Below are positions 26,323 through 35,409 of a stretch of DNA of 64,000 nucleotides, one piece after another. A program made the translations under genes and the position numbers. The notes under the pieces were generated by a model that did not search any database, was not told where the DNA came from, and saw only the letters and a program-made list of their open reading frames with translations. Source of the DNA: Burkholderia cepacia (GTDB lineage: Bacteria > Pseudomonadota > Gammaproteobacteria > Burkholderiales > Burkholderiaceae); contig NZ_LDWR01000024.1 in NCBI RefSeq assembly GCF_001039005.1, positions 50,625 through 114,624 of the forward strand, read 5' to 3'. How positions within the stretch are numbered: the first letter of the stretch is position 1; the number at the start of each line of letters is the position of its first letter.

Positions 26323-27585
26323 TCACTCTATTTTCTGCAAGCCCATCGGCCCAGCGTTCGCCGTCTCCACACCGGCAGTCGCTGTATCGTCCCCGGCGAC
26401 TTTCATTGCAACGACGGCCGCGGCCGTGCTCCCGTATACGTTCAGTGCAGTACGTCCCATATCAAAGAACGCGTCGACACCTAGAATCAGGAGTACCGCG
26501 TCGGCCGGCAAGCCGATCGACGTAAGAATCACCGTGATCGCGACGATCGCACCCGACGGCACGTTCGCTGCCCCATCGATCGTGATGATCGTCAGCATGG
26601 CGATCGTGACCGCAAGCGGCAACGACCATGTCAGGTGATAGACATCCGCGAGATAGCCGACGGCAAGTGCCGTATATAGAACGGCACCATCGCGATTGAA
26701 AATGTAGGCAAGCGGCAGAATTGTCGACGCCACGCCGTGCGGCACACCCATGTCGGTCAGCTTCTTCAGATGAAGCGGGAACGTGATTTCCGACGATCGA
26801 GTGGTGAAGGCTAGGATCAGAGGCTCGCGTACCTTTTTAAGCACCGCGAGCGGCGATTGCCCAGCAACTTTAATCACGACCGTCAACACGATGGCAAGAA
26901 TGGCCATCCCGACATAGGCGAGACCAAGCAACTTCAGAAGTGGGAAGAGGGCGGTTATACCCTTCGCCGACAACAGGAGTGCCATCGAAGCAAAGATCGC
27001 GAGGGGGGACCATGCGATGACCCACTCGATCATTTTGAATAGCCCCGCGAGCAACGCGTCGAACACCGCTATCGCAGGCGCGGCGCGTTCCGGTACCGAT
27101 GCCAGCGCTGCACCGAGCAGCACGCCAAAGACCAGCACCGGCAGCGAGTTCCCCGAGGCGAGTGCCCCAACGATGTTAGTAGGAACGAGATCCGTGACAA
27201 ACTTCATCCAGTCGATGCTGGACGCGAGATTTGCGGGCAGCAATCCGGTGTGAGCGAGACTGGCACCAGCACCCGGCCGATACAGGAAATTGAGTAACAG
27301 GCCGAGAGATGCGGCAAATCCGGTCATCGCAACGAAGAAGACGGCACAGGAAAGCGCGACCTTGCCAAGCTGCGCTCTTTTTGTCCCGGTACGAAACACC
27401 CCGACGGTTACAGAAAGGAAAATCAGTGGCATTACGACCATCTTGATCGCATGCCCGAAAATCGTCGAAACAAAACCCAAGCTCGCGGCAGCTGATGGGA
27501 AAAGCAGACCGCAAGCGACGCCCAGAAACAAGCCGAGGAGCATCTGCAAAGGCAAAGACGCATTTTTCTTAGTTATGCTGTTCAC
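26323..27585 (-). CDS. DAACS-family dicarboxylate/amino acid:cation symporter
   Basis: 420 residues, many hydrophobic helices. Family blocks: IKMVVMPLIFLSVTVGVF, FTTRSSEITFPLHLKKL (serine-rich substrate motif), STILPLAYIFNRDGAVLYTAL, TIDGAANVPSGAIVAITVI and LILGVDAFFDMGRTALNVYG. It would take up glutamate, aspartate or C4-dicarboxylates by proton or sodium symport in the inner membrane. The GTG start at 27585 overlaps the gntR end by 17 bases, so it is co-expressed with its likely regulator. Its location between the conjugation genes marks cargo. Confidence 0.9.
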   Translation of the reverse strand: MNSITKKNASLPLQMLLGLFLGVACGLLFPSAAASLGFVSTIFGHAIKMVVMPLIFLSVTVGVFRTGTKRAQLGKVALSCAVFFVAMTGFAASLGLLLNFLYRPGAGASLAHTGLLPANLASSIDWMKFVTDLVPTNIVGALASGNSLPVLVFGVLLGAALASVPERAAPAIAVFDALLAGLFKMIEWVIAWSPLAIFASMALLLSAKGITALFPLLKLLGLAYVGMAILAIVLTVVIKVAGQSPLAVLKKVREPLILAFTTRSSEITFPLHLKKLTDMGVPHGVASTILPLAYIFNRDGAVLYTALAVGYLADVYHLTWSLPLAVTIAMLTIITIDGAANVPSGAIVAITVILTSIGLPADAVLLILGVDAFFDMGRTALNVYGSTAAAVVAMKVAGDDTATAGVETANAGPMGLQKIE

Positions 27586-28231
27586 GTTTGGTTCCCAACA
27601 AATTGATACGTGCGGGGATGCCGCCCACGATGTGCTGCCACATCAGCATCCGCGCGGCCTCTGAATCCTTGTCCACTATCGCGGAAAAAATCGCCAGATG
27701 CTCTCTGGTGCCGCGGCGTACTGTTTCGGCGTCCGTTCTTGGTATTTCGTTCAACGCTAGCGTCTGAGCGCGTAACAAGTCGTACGCCGTCGAAATTCGG
27801 TTGTTCTTCGCTGCTGCAAAAAGCTCGCGATGAAACACCCATCCCACGCGCTGCTCGAGCATGATGTCAGTTGTATCCTTCTCGACAATTGCTTGCATTC
27901 GCTCGACGGTTTCCTTCAGCCCCGCAGTTGCGCCCGTCCGCGCAGCGAGATAGGCTGCCGTACTCTCAAGCGCCAAACGCATTTCATAGATTTCTCGCAG
28001 ATCGCTAGTGGTCGGAGAGGACACGTACGTGCCACTCTTTTCGACGACGTCTACCAACCCCTCGGATTCGAGCAAATGCAAAGCGCTGCGCACCGGCATC
28101 TGTCCGAATCCCAATTCGTCGGACAGACCACGTTGCGATATCTTTTGCCCTTGTGCGAGCCGACCGTCGAAGATTCGTGCGCGGATCTCGACATAGGCAC
28201 GTTCGGCATCAGTTAGATTTTTCCCCGTCAT
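27569..28231 (-). CDS. GntR/FadR-family transcriptional regulator (FCD domain)
   Basis: 220 residues. The N-terminal winged helix includes AYVEIRARIFDGRLAQGQKI, SQRGLSDELGFGQMPVRSAL and LESEGLVDVV. The C-terminal FCD domain has DLREIYEMRLALESTAAYLA and its metal or ligand histidines in VFHRELFAAAKN and TREHLAIFSAIV. Such regulators respond to small carboxylates, so control of the overlapping symporter gene is likely. A perfect palindrome lies directly before its ATG. Confidence 0.9.
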   Translation of the reverse strand: MTGKNLTDAERAYVEIRARIFDGRLAQGQKISQRGLSDELGFGQMPVRSALHLLESEGLVDVVEKSGTYVSSPTTSDLREIYEMRLALESTAAYLAARTGATAGLKETVERMQAIVEKDTTDIMLEQRVGWVFHRELFAAAKNNRISTAYDLLRAQTLALNEIPRTDAETVRRGTREHLAIFSAIVDKDSEAARMLMWQHIVGGIPARINLLGTKREQHN

Positions 28232-28243
28232 CTGTGATCACAG
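28232..28243. promoter_or_regulatory. Perfect palindrome CTGTGATCACAG before gntR
   Basis: This 12-bp palindrome abuts the gntR start codon on its 5' side, an autoregulatory position. A near-identical copy lies at 25773-25784. It resembles two abutted TGTGA half-sites without the 6-base spacer needed for CRP, so a GntR-type dimer is the better candidate. Confidence 0.5.
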
Positions 28244-28381
28244 TTATGGCCTAATTTTTACAGCTTCTTTAATTAATTACAGTAGCGCGGCTCGCACTCA
28301 CCTGCAACTGACATTTTTGCGAGCTTCAATATTGAACCAATATGGTTCAAAAATTCACCAAGAATCTATATTGATAATTAA

Positions 28382-28864
28382 ATGACACTATCGTCCATGT
28401 GCTTCACGATTTCCCCTGTTCAAGCAGACGAAACTTACCCTCTTCGCGCCGAGGTTCTGCTAAACGGCGACGAGGAAGCATGCGTGTTGCCCAGGGACGA
28501 TTGTCCGACGACCCTACATCTCGCCGTAAGGTCGTCGGCCGGTATCGTTGCCGTCGTCTCAATATGTGAAGAATCCCCGCCGAGTCAGCGAGATTCTCCG
28601 GCGTGGCGCCTCCGCGGAATGGCTGTGCATTCGGACGTTCGAGGCTTGGGGCTCGGCCGGCTCCTTGTCCAACTTTGTGTTCGTTACGCACGTGAACATG
28701 AGGCTGCAGCGATCTGGTGTACGGCTCGAGAATCTGCGCAGGGGTTCTACGAAAAACTGGGCTTCGCCGCGGATTCACCGCCAATTCAAATGCACGGCCG
28801 AACGGATATGAAGTTTTACGTAATGAGGCGGCAGATCGCGCGCCGACCATCGGGATCTCTCTAA
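28382..28864 (+). CDS. GNAT-family N-acetyltransferase
   Basis: 160 residues. The acetyl-CoA site is clear: WRLRGMAVHSDVRGLGLGRLL (the RxxGxG pattern) near residues 77-95, followed by AIWCTARESAQGFYEKLGF, the C-terminal GNAT strand-helix. Substrate unknown. ATG 28382 has no good ribosome site and ATG 28397 is possible. It is divergent from gntR and convergent with traI. Confidence 0.88.
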   Translation: MTLSSMCFTISPVQADETYPLRAEVLLNGDEEACVLPRDDCPTTLHLAVRSSAGIVAVVSICEESPPSQRDSPAWRLRGMAVHSDVRGLGLGRLLVQLCVRYAREHEAAAIWCTARESAQGFYEKLGFAADSPPIQMHGRTDMKFYVMRRQIARRPSGSL

Positions 28865-28869
28865 CGGAC

Positions 28870-28902
28870 CCGGCCTGGCGAAGTACAGGGGTTCCAGGCC
28901 GG
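28870..28902. terminator. Hairpin between convergent GNAT gene and traI
   Basis: A 9-bp perfect stem CCGGCCTGG / CCAGGCCGG with a 15-base loop lies in the 50-base gap between the two convergent stops. It lacks a T-run but its place fits a bidirectional terminator. Confidence 0.45.
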
Positions 28903-28914
28903 TGCGCAGCAACC

Positions 28915-31809
28915 TCAGTCGGGCTCGATCTGCATCTGCTGTGCTGCCTGCTGACGTCGCTGACGCTGGGGCTGGTTGTTCGCCTGCTCAGTCAACTCGT
29001 GCTCACGCAGCGTTTCGACCGCGCTGGACTTGTCCTGATGGCGTGAGACGGCGGCCCGGGCAAGAATGGCGTTGGTGGTGAAAATCAGCAGGTCGTCGAC
29101 GGCCCGCGTGAGGCCGACGTAGAAGCTGCGGTCACCGAAGATTCGCCGAACAGTCATCGCGACATCGGACTGGCGCCGGGCGTCTTCCGGATCACGCTCC
29201 AGTTTGTGTGCAGGGATATGAAGCATGGCCTGCTCGCGGGTTGCCCCCTGGCCGGCGTGAACAGTGGCCGCGTAGGCATGATCCCAATGGCGCTGCGCGT
29301 CGAGATCCCAAGGAATCTCTTTGCCGTCCGCGAGCCGGAGAACCGCGCGGTTTTCCTGCAGGGAAACGACGGTCGCCTCATGGCCGTTCTTGACGAGTTC
29401 GTCGCCGCGAGTAAAGCGAATGACGTCACGTGCAGCGAGATTCCTGGCTTCGGAGAGATACACCTCCACCTTGTTGTACTTCTTCGGCTCCCACTCCATC
29501 CGGGAGCCGTCCGCCTTCTGAAGAACAACGATCCCCTCGTCGGGCCGGGTGCTCTCAACCCGCATGTATTCGCCGCGCGACGCGAGGATCTTCTGATAGT
29601 CGCGACCGAAGCGGACCGTCATATCGCGGGTGTAATACTGTGCTTCCTTCTGTTTGGCTCGGGTCATGTCTCCATCAGAGGTGAGGATGGTATGCGCCGA
29701 GTCGTTAACGTCGAGCTCGCCGCGCTCCTGCAATTTGGCGCGAACCGCATTATTGATGTCGACTCGGTCCTCATTGAACGGTGTAATGATGATCGTTTGG
29801 TTTCGCTGCGTCCCCCGTTCTACGTACCGTCGTGCCAGCAGGTCGATCAAGTCGCTCGGATCGTCGTGCTCTATCACGCGGCCCGATTGCTTGAGGAAAT
29901 CAAAGGTGCGAGCGTTGCGCACCAGGTTCAGATCGGCGAGTTGCTCGCCCGGTGCAAGATCGGCTGTGCCCACGGCAATGGCAACCGCCTGCTGCAGCTC
30001 GGGATTCTTCTGGCGCTGAATCTCAGTCATCTGGGCCGTGGCCACGCCCTCGTCCTGCAGGATCTCGAACGGCTTGCCGGCCTCGATCGCCTGCAGCTGG
30101 AGGCGGTCGCCGAGGAGAATGACCTTCGCGTCGGCGCGTTCCGCCATCTTGAATAGCCGCGCCATTTGCCGCTGCGCCAGAAAAGACGATTCGTCGACCA
30201 GCCATAGCTCGCGCTCGCGCGCGAGATCCGGAACGTACTCGCGCAAGAGCTTGAGATCGTCCTGACGACGCTGCTCGTGGATCTCGAACATCGTCACGGT
30301 GTCGGCCTGAATACCGGAGTCGTTCTCGAGCTGCTTCGCGGCCTGGCCTGTCGCGGCCATTCCTCGCACGAGCCATCCTTGCTCGTGCGCGACCTGGACA
30401 GTTCCCTTGACCATGGTCGTTTTGCCGACGCCGGCGAGACCCTGGACAGCGACGATTCGGTCGGTGCTGGTCAGCGCGTGCTCGATCGCGCCGCGCTGGC
30501 CGGACGTGTAGTCGAAGGTAGGATCGTTTCGCTCAGTACGTGCGGTCGCAATGGCCTGTTCAATTCGCGACCTGACCAGGTCGGCCGGCGCGATCGCCGG
30601 CGCCGCGCCTCGCTGTGCCAACGCGTTTTCGACCGTCCACCGCTCGGTGTTGAGCATCTTCTCGGTCGTGATGTTGCCGTCCGGGAGATCGACGATCTTG
30701 CCCTGATCGACCAGCTTTTTGTAAGCGTCGAAAATTTGATTCGGTGACGTTCGCCCGACAGCGTGTTCGAGCGCTGTCTGGACTAGGTCGTATTGGCTCA
30801 ACACGATCTCGCGCTCACCGAGGTGAGCGGCTGCGAACCGTAATGCCTCTAGGCCGGACAACTTCACGACACGTGCATCCGTTCCCGCTTCTCGCGCCTC
30901 GCGCGCTTTCTGCTGAATGGCGCCATAGTCGAGGTCGACGGCCTGGGCGCGCTCACGCCATTGGGCCGACAACACATCGTGGTCGACACCAACCTTGCGT
31001 TCGCGGGTGGCAAGCACCGCGCGCTCCCTCTCCGCGGGCGTGGCGTTCGCTGGATCGATCCCGTTGGCACGCAGCCATCGATCGCGCGCGGCCGATCGCT
31101 GGCTGAAGTGCTCGATCTGCTCCCGCGTGACGCCGACCAGCTCGAAGTTTCCGTTCTTGTCGGGCGCAGTGATGGCGTAGCCGCGCTTCTGCAGCCCGCG
31201 TGCGAGCGAAGAGGTATAGACGGCGCCGATCACCTTCTGCTGGACGTAGAGCGCATCGTTGGTGAGCGATCGCCATTCGCCGTCCGAGCGCTGGGTGGCG
31301 TTCATGACGAGCGCGTGAGTATGGGTATCGGGGTCGAGGTCGCGGCTCGTATTGTGACGAAAAAGGGCGACGACGATGTTACCGGTCGGCTCGGTGAGGG
31401 TCTCGCCATCAACGGTTTTACGCGCCTGAGCCGCATAGGCTTCGACGTACTCGAGCGCCTCTTTGACGGCTTCCTCATGCGCGAGGCGGACGCCACGATC
31501 ATCGAAAACTTCCGCAGCGATACTGACGCTCTTCGGTGCCGAAAAAGTCAAATCGATGCCCGGTCGGTGCACGACCTCGGGGTCGCCATTCTCGTCGAGC
31601 ACGACGCGACCTAACTGCTGATCTGCGACCTGGCCGGAGAGCAGCTTGAAGAACTGGGTGCGATCGACCTGCCGATTCAGACCGAGAGCAGCGGCGCCCT
31701 TACCGAACCACGCAGAATGCTCCAGTCCCTGATCGGTGGTGTAGTAGTTGTCTTTTGAAAAATAGTGGAGCGCCTGGCCGGCGCTGCCGACATTGTGCAT
31801 GCTCATCAT
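28915..31809 (-). CDS. traI: TraI/TrwC-type MOBF relaxase-helicase
   Basis: 964 residues from ATG 31809. The N-terminal relaxase has catalytic tyrosines in the YFSKDNYYTTD segment (residues about 16-26) and the metal-binding three-histidine motif in FRHNTSRDLDPDTHTHALVM (residues about 150-170). A RecD-like helicase follows, with Walker A VQGLAGVGKTTM near residue 455 and LWLVDESSFLAQRQM; VGLTRAVDDLLIFT lies near the C-terminus. It nicks oriT, stays bound to the transferred 5' end and unwinds the DNA. It is shorter than F TraI (about 1,756) and closer to TrwC in size. Confidence 0.95.
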   Translation of the reverse strand: MMSMHNVGSAGQALHYFSKDNYYTTDQGLEHSAWFGKGAAALGLNRQVDRTQFFKLLSGQVADQQLGRVVLDENGDPEVVHRPGIDLTFSAPKSVSIAAEVFDDRGVRLAHEEAVKEALEYVEAYAAQARKTVDGETLTEPTGNIVVALFRHNTSRDLDPDTHTHALVMNATQRSDGEWRSLTNDALYVQQKVIGAVYTSSLARGLQKRGYAITAPDKNGNFELVGVTREQIEHFSQRSAARDRWLRANGIDPANATPAERERAVLATRERKVGVDHDVLSAQWRERAQAVDLDYGAIQQKAREAREAGTDARVVKLSGLEALRFAAAHLGEREIVLSQYDLVQTALEHAVGRTSPNQIFDAYKKLVDQGKIVDLPDGNITTEKMLNTERWTVENALAQRGAAPAIAPADLVRSRIEQAIATARTERNDPTFDYTSGQRGAIEHALTSTDRIVAVQGLAGVGKTTMVKGTVQVAHEQGWLVRGMAATGQAAKQLENDSGIQADTVTMFEIHEQRRQDDLKLLREYVPDLARERELWLVDESSFLAQRQMARLFKMAERADAKVILLGDRLQLQAIEAGKPFEILQDEGVATAQMTEIQRQKNPELQQAVAIAVGTADLAPGEQLADLNLVRNARTFDFLKQSGRVIEHDDPSDLIDLLARRYVERGTQRNQTIIITPFNEDRVDINNAVRAKLQERGELDVNDSAHTILTSDGDMTRAKQKEAQYYTRDMTVRFGRDYQKILASRGEYMRVESTRPDEGIVVLQKADGSRMEWEPKKYNKVEVYLSEARNLAARDVIRFTRGDELVKNGHEATVVSLQENRAVLRLADGKEIPWDLDAQRHWDHAYAATVHAGQGATREQAMLHIPAHKLERDPEDARRQSDVAMTVRRIFGDRSFYVGLTRAVDDLLIFTTNAILARAAVSRHQDKSSAVETLREHELTEQANNQPQRQRRQQAAQQMQIEPD

Positions 31810-31815
31810 GGCGCA

Positions 31816-33918
31816 TCACCCCAACAGGTCACCAAGACCGGACTGGCCGGCAAGACGGCCGTCGGCATCCGGCGCTCGAGGCGCCGACCTGCCTTGAACC
31901 TCGCCAGTGTCGCCGTCGACGACTTCGCCTGACGCGAGCACGACCAGATTCGAGGCGTTCTGAGCCGAACCATCACTGCTCGGCGCGGCCGCTCCTTCAT
32001 CTGCGCGGGCTGAAGCCGCGGTAGTCGAGGATTGCGCGGCACTGGAAGTCGGCGTAGTCACGTCGGTTGACGCAGGTGACGGGGATGGGGCGGTTGCAGC
32101 TGGCGCCGCGGAACCGGGCGGGGACGGCAGCACCGCGGTTTGCTGCGCCGGCGTCGCCTGGCCACCAGGTGCGGCGTTTGCAGTAAGCCACGTGTCGAAG
32201 GTACGACGGGGAATGAAGGGTATGGCAGTTTCCGGGCGATGCGTATATTTGTACTTCACACGGGCGACGGGGTAATCGCTGGGCGTGACCAGATAGCCCT
32301 CCATGTCGGGCAGGCGCAAGATCTCAGAAGAGAGGACAAGATCGCGGAGGTTACGGCGCGCGAAAACACTCATGCCGTCGCGCCGCTCATCGATCCCGAG
32401 ATTGAGGCTTTCCTCCTTTTCATCCAGATCAGCCTGGCCGATCGCATTGGCCAACGCCTTGGCCGCGTCGCCATCGGTCACGCGCAACAGGAGCTTGGTC
32501 TGGCATCCGGAGATGATCGTGCGCGCCAGATGCTCGCCGTAGATCAAGAAGAGTAGCGAGAAATCCTGGATGCCGATCACAAAGCAACCGCCGAACTTGC
32601 GAATGTTCGTCACGGCGAGCTTCATGATCTCCAGCTTTTGCAGGGTGGGGAGCTCGTCGTAGAAATACCAGAGGCGTTCGCGATGAATCGGCTTGAGTGC
32701 GAGAAGCGAGCGGATAGCAATATCGCACCACAGGCTGATCAACGGAAGCAAGGCGGTTTTCTGCTCTTCGTTGACGGTAATGAACAACCAGGAATCGTCG
32801 TCCTCGTCTTCATTCTGGACCCATTCGCGAATCGAAAACGGCTCGCCCTCGTCGTGCAGGTAGCGAAAGCAATCCAGCTGGTTCTGCACGGTCATCTTTA
32901 GACTCATGCCGGTGCGCTCAGTGATCGGATCAACGTAAGTGGCGGCTGACTCGTTCGCGAGGACGGCATGCAGTTCGTCGAGATTGCTGTGGGCGATGGC
33001 CTTGTACAGGGCCGCGTTTGTTCGCTTGTTGTCGCCACCGAGCGCGCGGACCGCCCCCTTGAAAACCATGCGCCCGGCGATAGCGAAGAATGGATCGGCG
33101 ACATTGGGCGGGATAGGAATGAGCCCCTCGGCGAGACCGTCGTAATGAATCTCACCCTGAATCTCGCGCCAAACGTTCCAGTTCGGGCTCCGAGCGTCGA
33201 GCGGATTCAGGATGAAGTCCTTGCCTTCACGGAGAAATGTGGCCGTGAACTCCCCCGATGGGTCGTAGACGATCGCCCGCTTCTTGTTGGCGCGGACCTG
33301 CTCCATCAAGCCGAAAAACTGCTGAGACTTGCCGCTACCCTGCGCACCGGCGAAAAGCGTACCGAGCACTTCGGCCTTCTTCCGCATCGGCACACCAGCG
33401 ATGCGATACGGGCTCGCGTCGTCTCGGCTTTCCAGTTCCTTGACGAGTTCTTTCGGTTTAACGAGCCTTGCACCGCGAACCTGCTTCTCGGTGAGTTTGC
33501 CGCGACCGTACTCCATCCAAAACAAGACAGAGAGGAACATCACGGCGATGGCAGTAAGAGCGGCGTAGAGGACCGAATTACGGGCATAAATGAAAAACTC
33601 GTCGGCGGCGTCTTTGGTAAAGGAGAGCGCAGCGGCCGGCGGCAATTCGGTGTCGTCGTTGCCTAGATGGAACGAAACGTTGGGATTGGCCATCGGCACG
33701 ACGGTGAGGATTTCGGCCTCGACGTGCTTAACGGCGAGATAACGCGATTCGGCAGAAGTGACGAAGTAGAGGTAGAGCGCACCGGCAATGGCGCCGACAA
33801 GAACGGCAGCAATCACGACGGCGACGATTGCACTGGTGAGCAGTTTGGCCTGCTGCCACCAAAGGGCGGTGCCCCGGGAGAAAGTAGCGACGCTGTTGGG
33901 CGAGCGTTGATCAGCCAT
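31816..33918 (-). CDS. traD: TraD, VirD4-type coupling ATPase
   Basis: 700 residues. Two N-terminal membrane segments (TSAIVAVVIAAVLVGAIAGA and SVLYAALTAIAVMFLSVLFW) are followed by Walker A GAQGSGKSQQFF near residue 190 with YDPSGEFT, and Walker B in LWYFYDELPTLQKLE. The last 120 residues are Pro/Ala/Ser-rich and likely disordered. It delivers the relaxase-DNA complex to the TraC/TraB channel. It overlaps the accessory gene by 8 bases and precedes traI by 6. Confidence 0.95.
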   Translation of the reverse strand: MADQRSPNSVATFSRGTALWWQQAKLLTSAIVAVVIAAVLVGAIAGALYLYFVTSAESRYLAVKHVEAEILTVVPMANPNVSFHLGNDDTELPPAAALSFTKDAADEFFIYARNSVLYAALTAIAVMFLSVLFWMEYGRGKLTEKQVRGARLVKPKELVKELESRDDASPYRIAGVPMRKKAEVLGTLFAGAQGSGKSQQFFGLMEQVRANKKRAIVYDPSGEFTATFLREGKDFILNPLDARSPNWNVWREIQGEIHYDGLAEGLIPIPPNVADPFFAIAGRMVFKGAVRALGGDNKRTNAALYKAIAHSNLDELHAVLANESAATYVDPITERTGMSLKMTVQNQLDCFRYLHDEGEPFSIREWVQNEDEDDDSWLFITVNEEQKTALLPLISLWCDIAIRSLLALKPIHRERLWYFYDELPTLQKLEIMKLAVTNIRKFGGCFVIGIQDFSLLFLIYGEHLARTIISGCQTKLLLRVTDGDAAKALANAIGQADLDEKEESLNLGIDERRDGMSVFARRNLRDLVLSSEILRLPDMEGYLVTPSDYPVARVKYKYTHRPETAIPFIPRRTFDTWLTANAAPGGQATPAQQTAVLPSPPGSAAPAATAPSPSPASTDVTTPTSSAAQSSTTAASARADEGAAAPSSDGSAQNASNLVVLASGEVVDGDTGEVQGRSAPRAPDADGRLAGQSGLGDLLG

Positions 33919-34327
33919 GGCTACCTCCCATCGCTTTCTTGGTGGCGGCCTCGGCCCGATCTTGGGCCTGATGTACGAATTGGATGTTTCTATCGCTGAC
34001 GATCGTCGTCAACACTTCGCGACAAAAAAAGACCGCTCGTACCAGATCGAGGGGCAGTTCGCCTGAAGCATTTCCGCCAGCGGGCGGTGGTCCGCCGTTC
34101 GATGTTTGCGCGGAATTCGGGATTGTGGCCAACAGCGCGTTGAGCCGTTTTTCGATCTGTTCGACATTCTCGCTGACGATGCCACGAACGAGGATCTGGC
34201 GGCAAAACTCGGCTACCGGAATTCCGGCCTCGTTTGCCTTTCTGCGATAGAACTCGTTGGTGGGTCTGTCGAAACGAAGGGTAATACGCTCGGATTTGCC
34301 TTTGCTGGCACGACTGGAACGTGGCAT
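33911..34327 (-). CDS. RHH-like relaxosome accessory protein
   Basis: 138 residues from ATG 34327. The basic N-terminus with KSERITLRFDRPTNEFYRRK, then ANEAGIPVAEFCRQILVRG fits a ribbon-helix-helix DNA-binding domain as in TrwA/MobC/TraY-type accessory proteins. The C-terminus is a helical oligomerisation-like region. It is the first gene of the mob operon next to the oriT candidate, and three direct repeats of TTTCGGTGTCTGCC lie just upstream, one overlapping the promoter; they are the obvious binding sites. Confidence 0.72.
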   Translation of the reverse strand: MPRSSRASKGKSERITLRFDRPTNEFYRRKANEAGIPVAEFCRQILVRGIVSENVEQIEKRLNALLATIPNSAQTSNGGPPPAGGNASGELPLDLVRAVFFCREVLTTIVSDRNIQFVHQAQDRAEAATKKAMGGSHG

Positions 34328-34404
34328 GTGCGCCTCAGCATACACATCACCCCATTTTTCCCCGACCGGCCTTCTAAAGAGGCCGGCTAATCAAATAGTT
34401 ACGC

Positions 34405-34433
34405 CATTATAGCGGACGAAAACGGTTTTCGGT
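34405..34433 (-). promoter_or_regulatory. Probable promoter of the accessory-traD-traI operon
   Basis: On the minus strand, a perfect TATAAT (34410-34405) lies about 80 bases before the accessory gene start. The -35 region at 34428-34433 has no consensus hexamer but overlaps the first of three direct repeats, which points to control by the bound accessory factor. A hairpin (CCGGCC...GGCCGG, 34366-34386) lies between promoter and gene. Confidence 0.5.
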
Positions 34434-34707
34434 GTCTGCCGTTTATTGTTCAAAATGGGAAGCGCAATTTCCTCTGAATTCTTCTCTTAATTCAATCGCT
34501 TACCTAATTTGTTGAGTTTCGGTGTCTGCCATTTCGGAGTCCGATGTTTGTGTAGCACCCGCCATTTTGGCACCTTCTCGCAACTGTTCTCACCGACTGT
34601 TGCCACGCACGCGACGTTTGGCTGCCACGTTCCGGCCTTATGCATCAAGACGTTCAGCGATCTGATACGGTGGTCGGTGTCGGCGCGTATGAGTTTCGGT
34701 GTCTGCC
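34427..34707. repeat. Three direct copies of TTTCGGTGTCTGCC next to oriT
   Basis: Exact 14-bp copies at 34427-34440, 34517-34530 and 34694-34707, all in the same orientation. Two extend to GAGTTTCGGTGTCTGCCA. The first overlaps the mob promoter and the last abuts the first hairpin of the oriT candidate. The spacing (90 and 177 bases) is uneven, which argues for accessory-protein binding sites rather than replication iterons. Confidence 0.8.
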
Positions 34708-34708
34708 A

Positions 34709-34798
34709 GCGTAGAGCCTTGCGCAGCAAGGCTCTACGCACCCGCAACGAAGTTGCGTGGTGTGTGACCGTCTGGTCGGGGGGTGGGGCTTGCCCCAC
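34709..34798 (+). other. Candidate origin of transfer (oriT) with three hairpins
   Basis: In order: a perfect 14-bp stem GCGTAGAGCCTTGC / GCAAGGCTCTACGC with a 3-base loop (34709-34739); CGCAAC-GAA-GTTGCG (34743-34757); the sequence TGGTGTGTGACCG (34758-34770), similar to the F-family nic GTGGGGTGTGG; and GTGGGGC-TT-GCCCCAC (34783-34798). A hairpin immediately 5' of nic on the nicked strand is how MOBF relaxases recognise oriT. With this orientation the + strand is transferred and traI/traD enter last. The exact nick base is not determined. Confidence 0.68.
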
Positions 34799-35117
34799 GG
34801 GTCGCCCCCCGGACGGACGGTATCTGGATGGTGCAGACCGGCCACGTCCGGACGGAACCGGTTTTTCAGCAGGCGTCGCGATCAGCATCGCAGCCAGCAG
34901 AAGCGAGGATTTCGTCTCGGTTGAGGCGTTCGCCTGGTCGAGGCGCAGACGCGATTCTCAGAATTTCCACCGCGTGAGGGACGGAGGAGAAGAGCAGAAA
35001 ACGTAGGCGAACGTCGATCCGTTCAGCACAGGGGAAAAACGGAAAATGGAGGTCGAACGGAGACAGGGAGCGGACAGGGAGAAATTCGGAGCGACGAGGG
35101 TGGTTATGCCACGCAGG

Positions 35118-35220
35118 TTATCCACATATCCACGGGTCCAGACCGACGCCGCGATGGCTCTGCATCGCAAGAGCGTTGGCCGCGCGCCGTTATCCACAAC
35201 GTTGTTTGTTGTGGATAACG
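35118..35220. other. DnaA-box cluster, possible replication origin segment
   Basis: Three perfect DnaA boxes: TTATCCACA at 35118-35126, TTATCCACA at 35190-35198 and TGTGGATAA at 35210-35218. The last two form a 13-bp perfect inverted repeat, CGTTATCCACAAC and GTTGTGGATAACG, around a 7-base spacer. DnaA boxes near an origin are typical of plasmid oriV. No Rep gene or iteron array is visible nearby, so the initiator is elsewhere or this is a vegetative or leading-region element. Confidence 0.5.
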
Positions 35221-35409
35221 GATGAAGCGCGGGGACCGGTGGGAATGTGGGTAACCTGCCCCCGCGCGCGGATTTCGGGGAACGGACTGTCGGTGTTGAG
35301 GCAGGAAGAACGAGAACCAGCGACCGAAGCGGAAAGCTGTGAGGGATTTGGCACAATGGGGCGGCAGGGCGCCGTGGGAACGGTGGCGAGGCGCAGGGTG
35401 TGGCGGTCA

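Noticed and set aside
28232..28243. CRP-binding site
   Set aside because: The two TGTGA half-sites abut with no 6-base spacer, so CRP would not fit.
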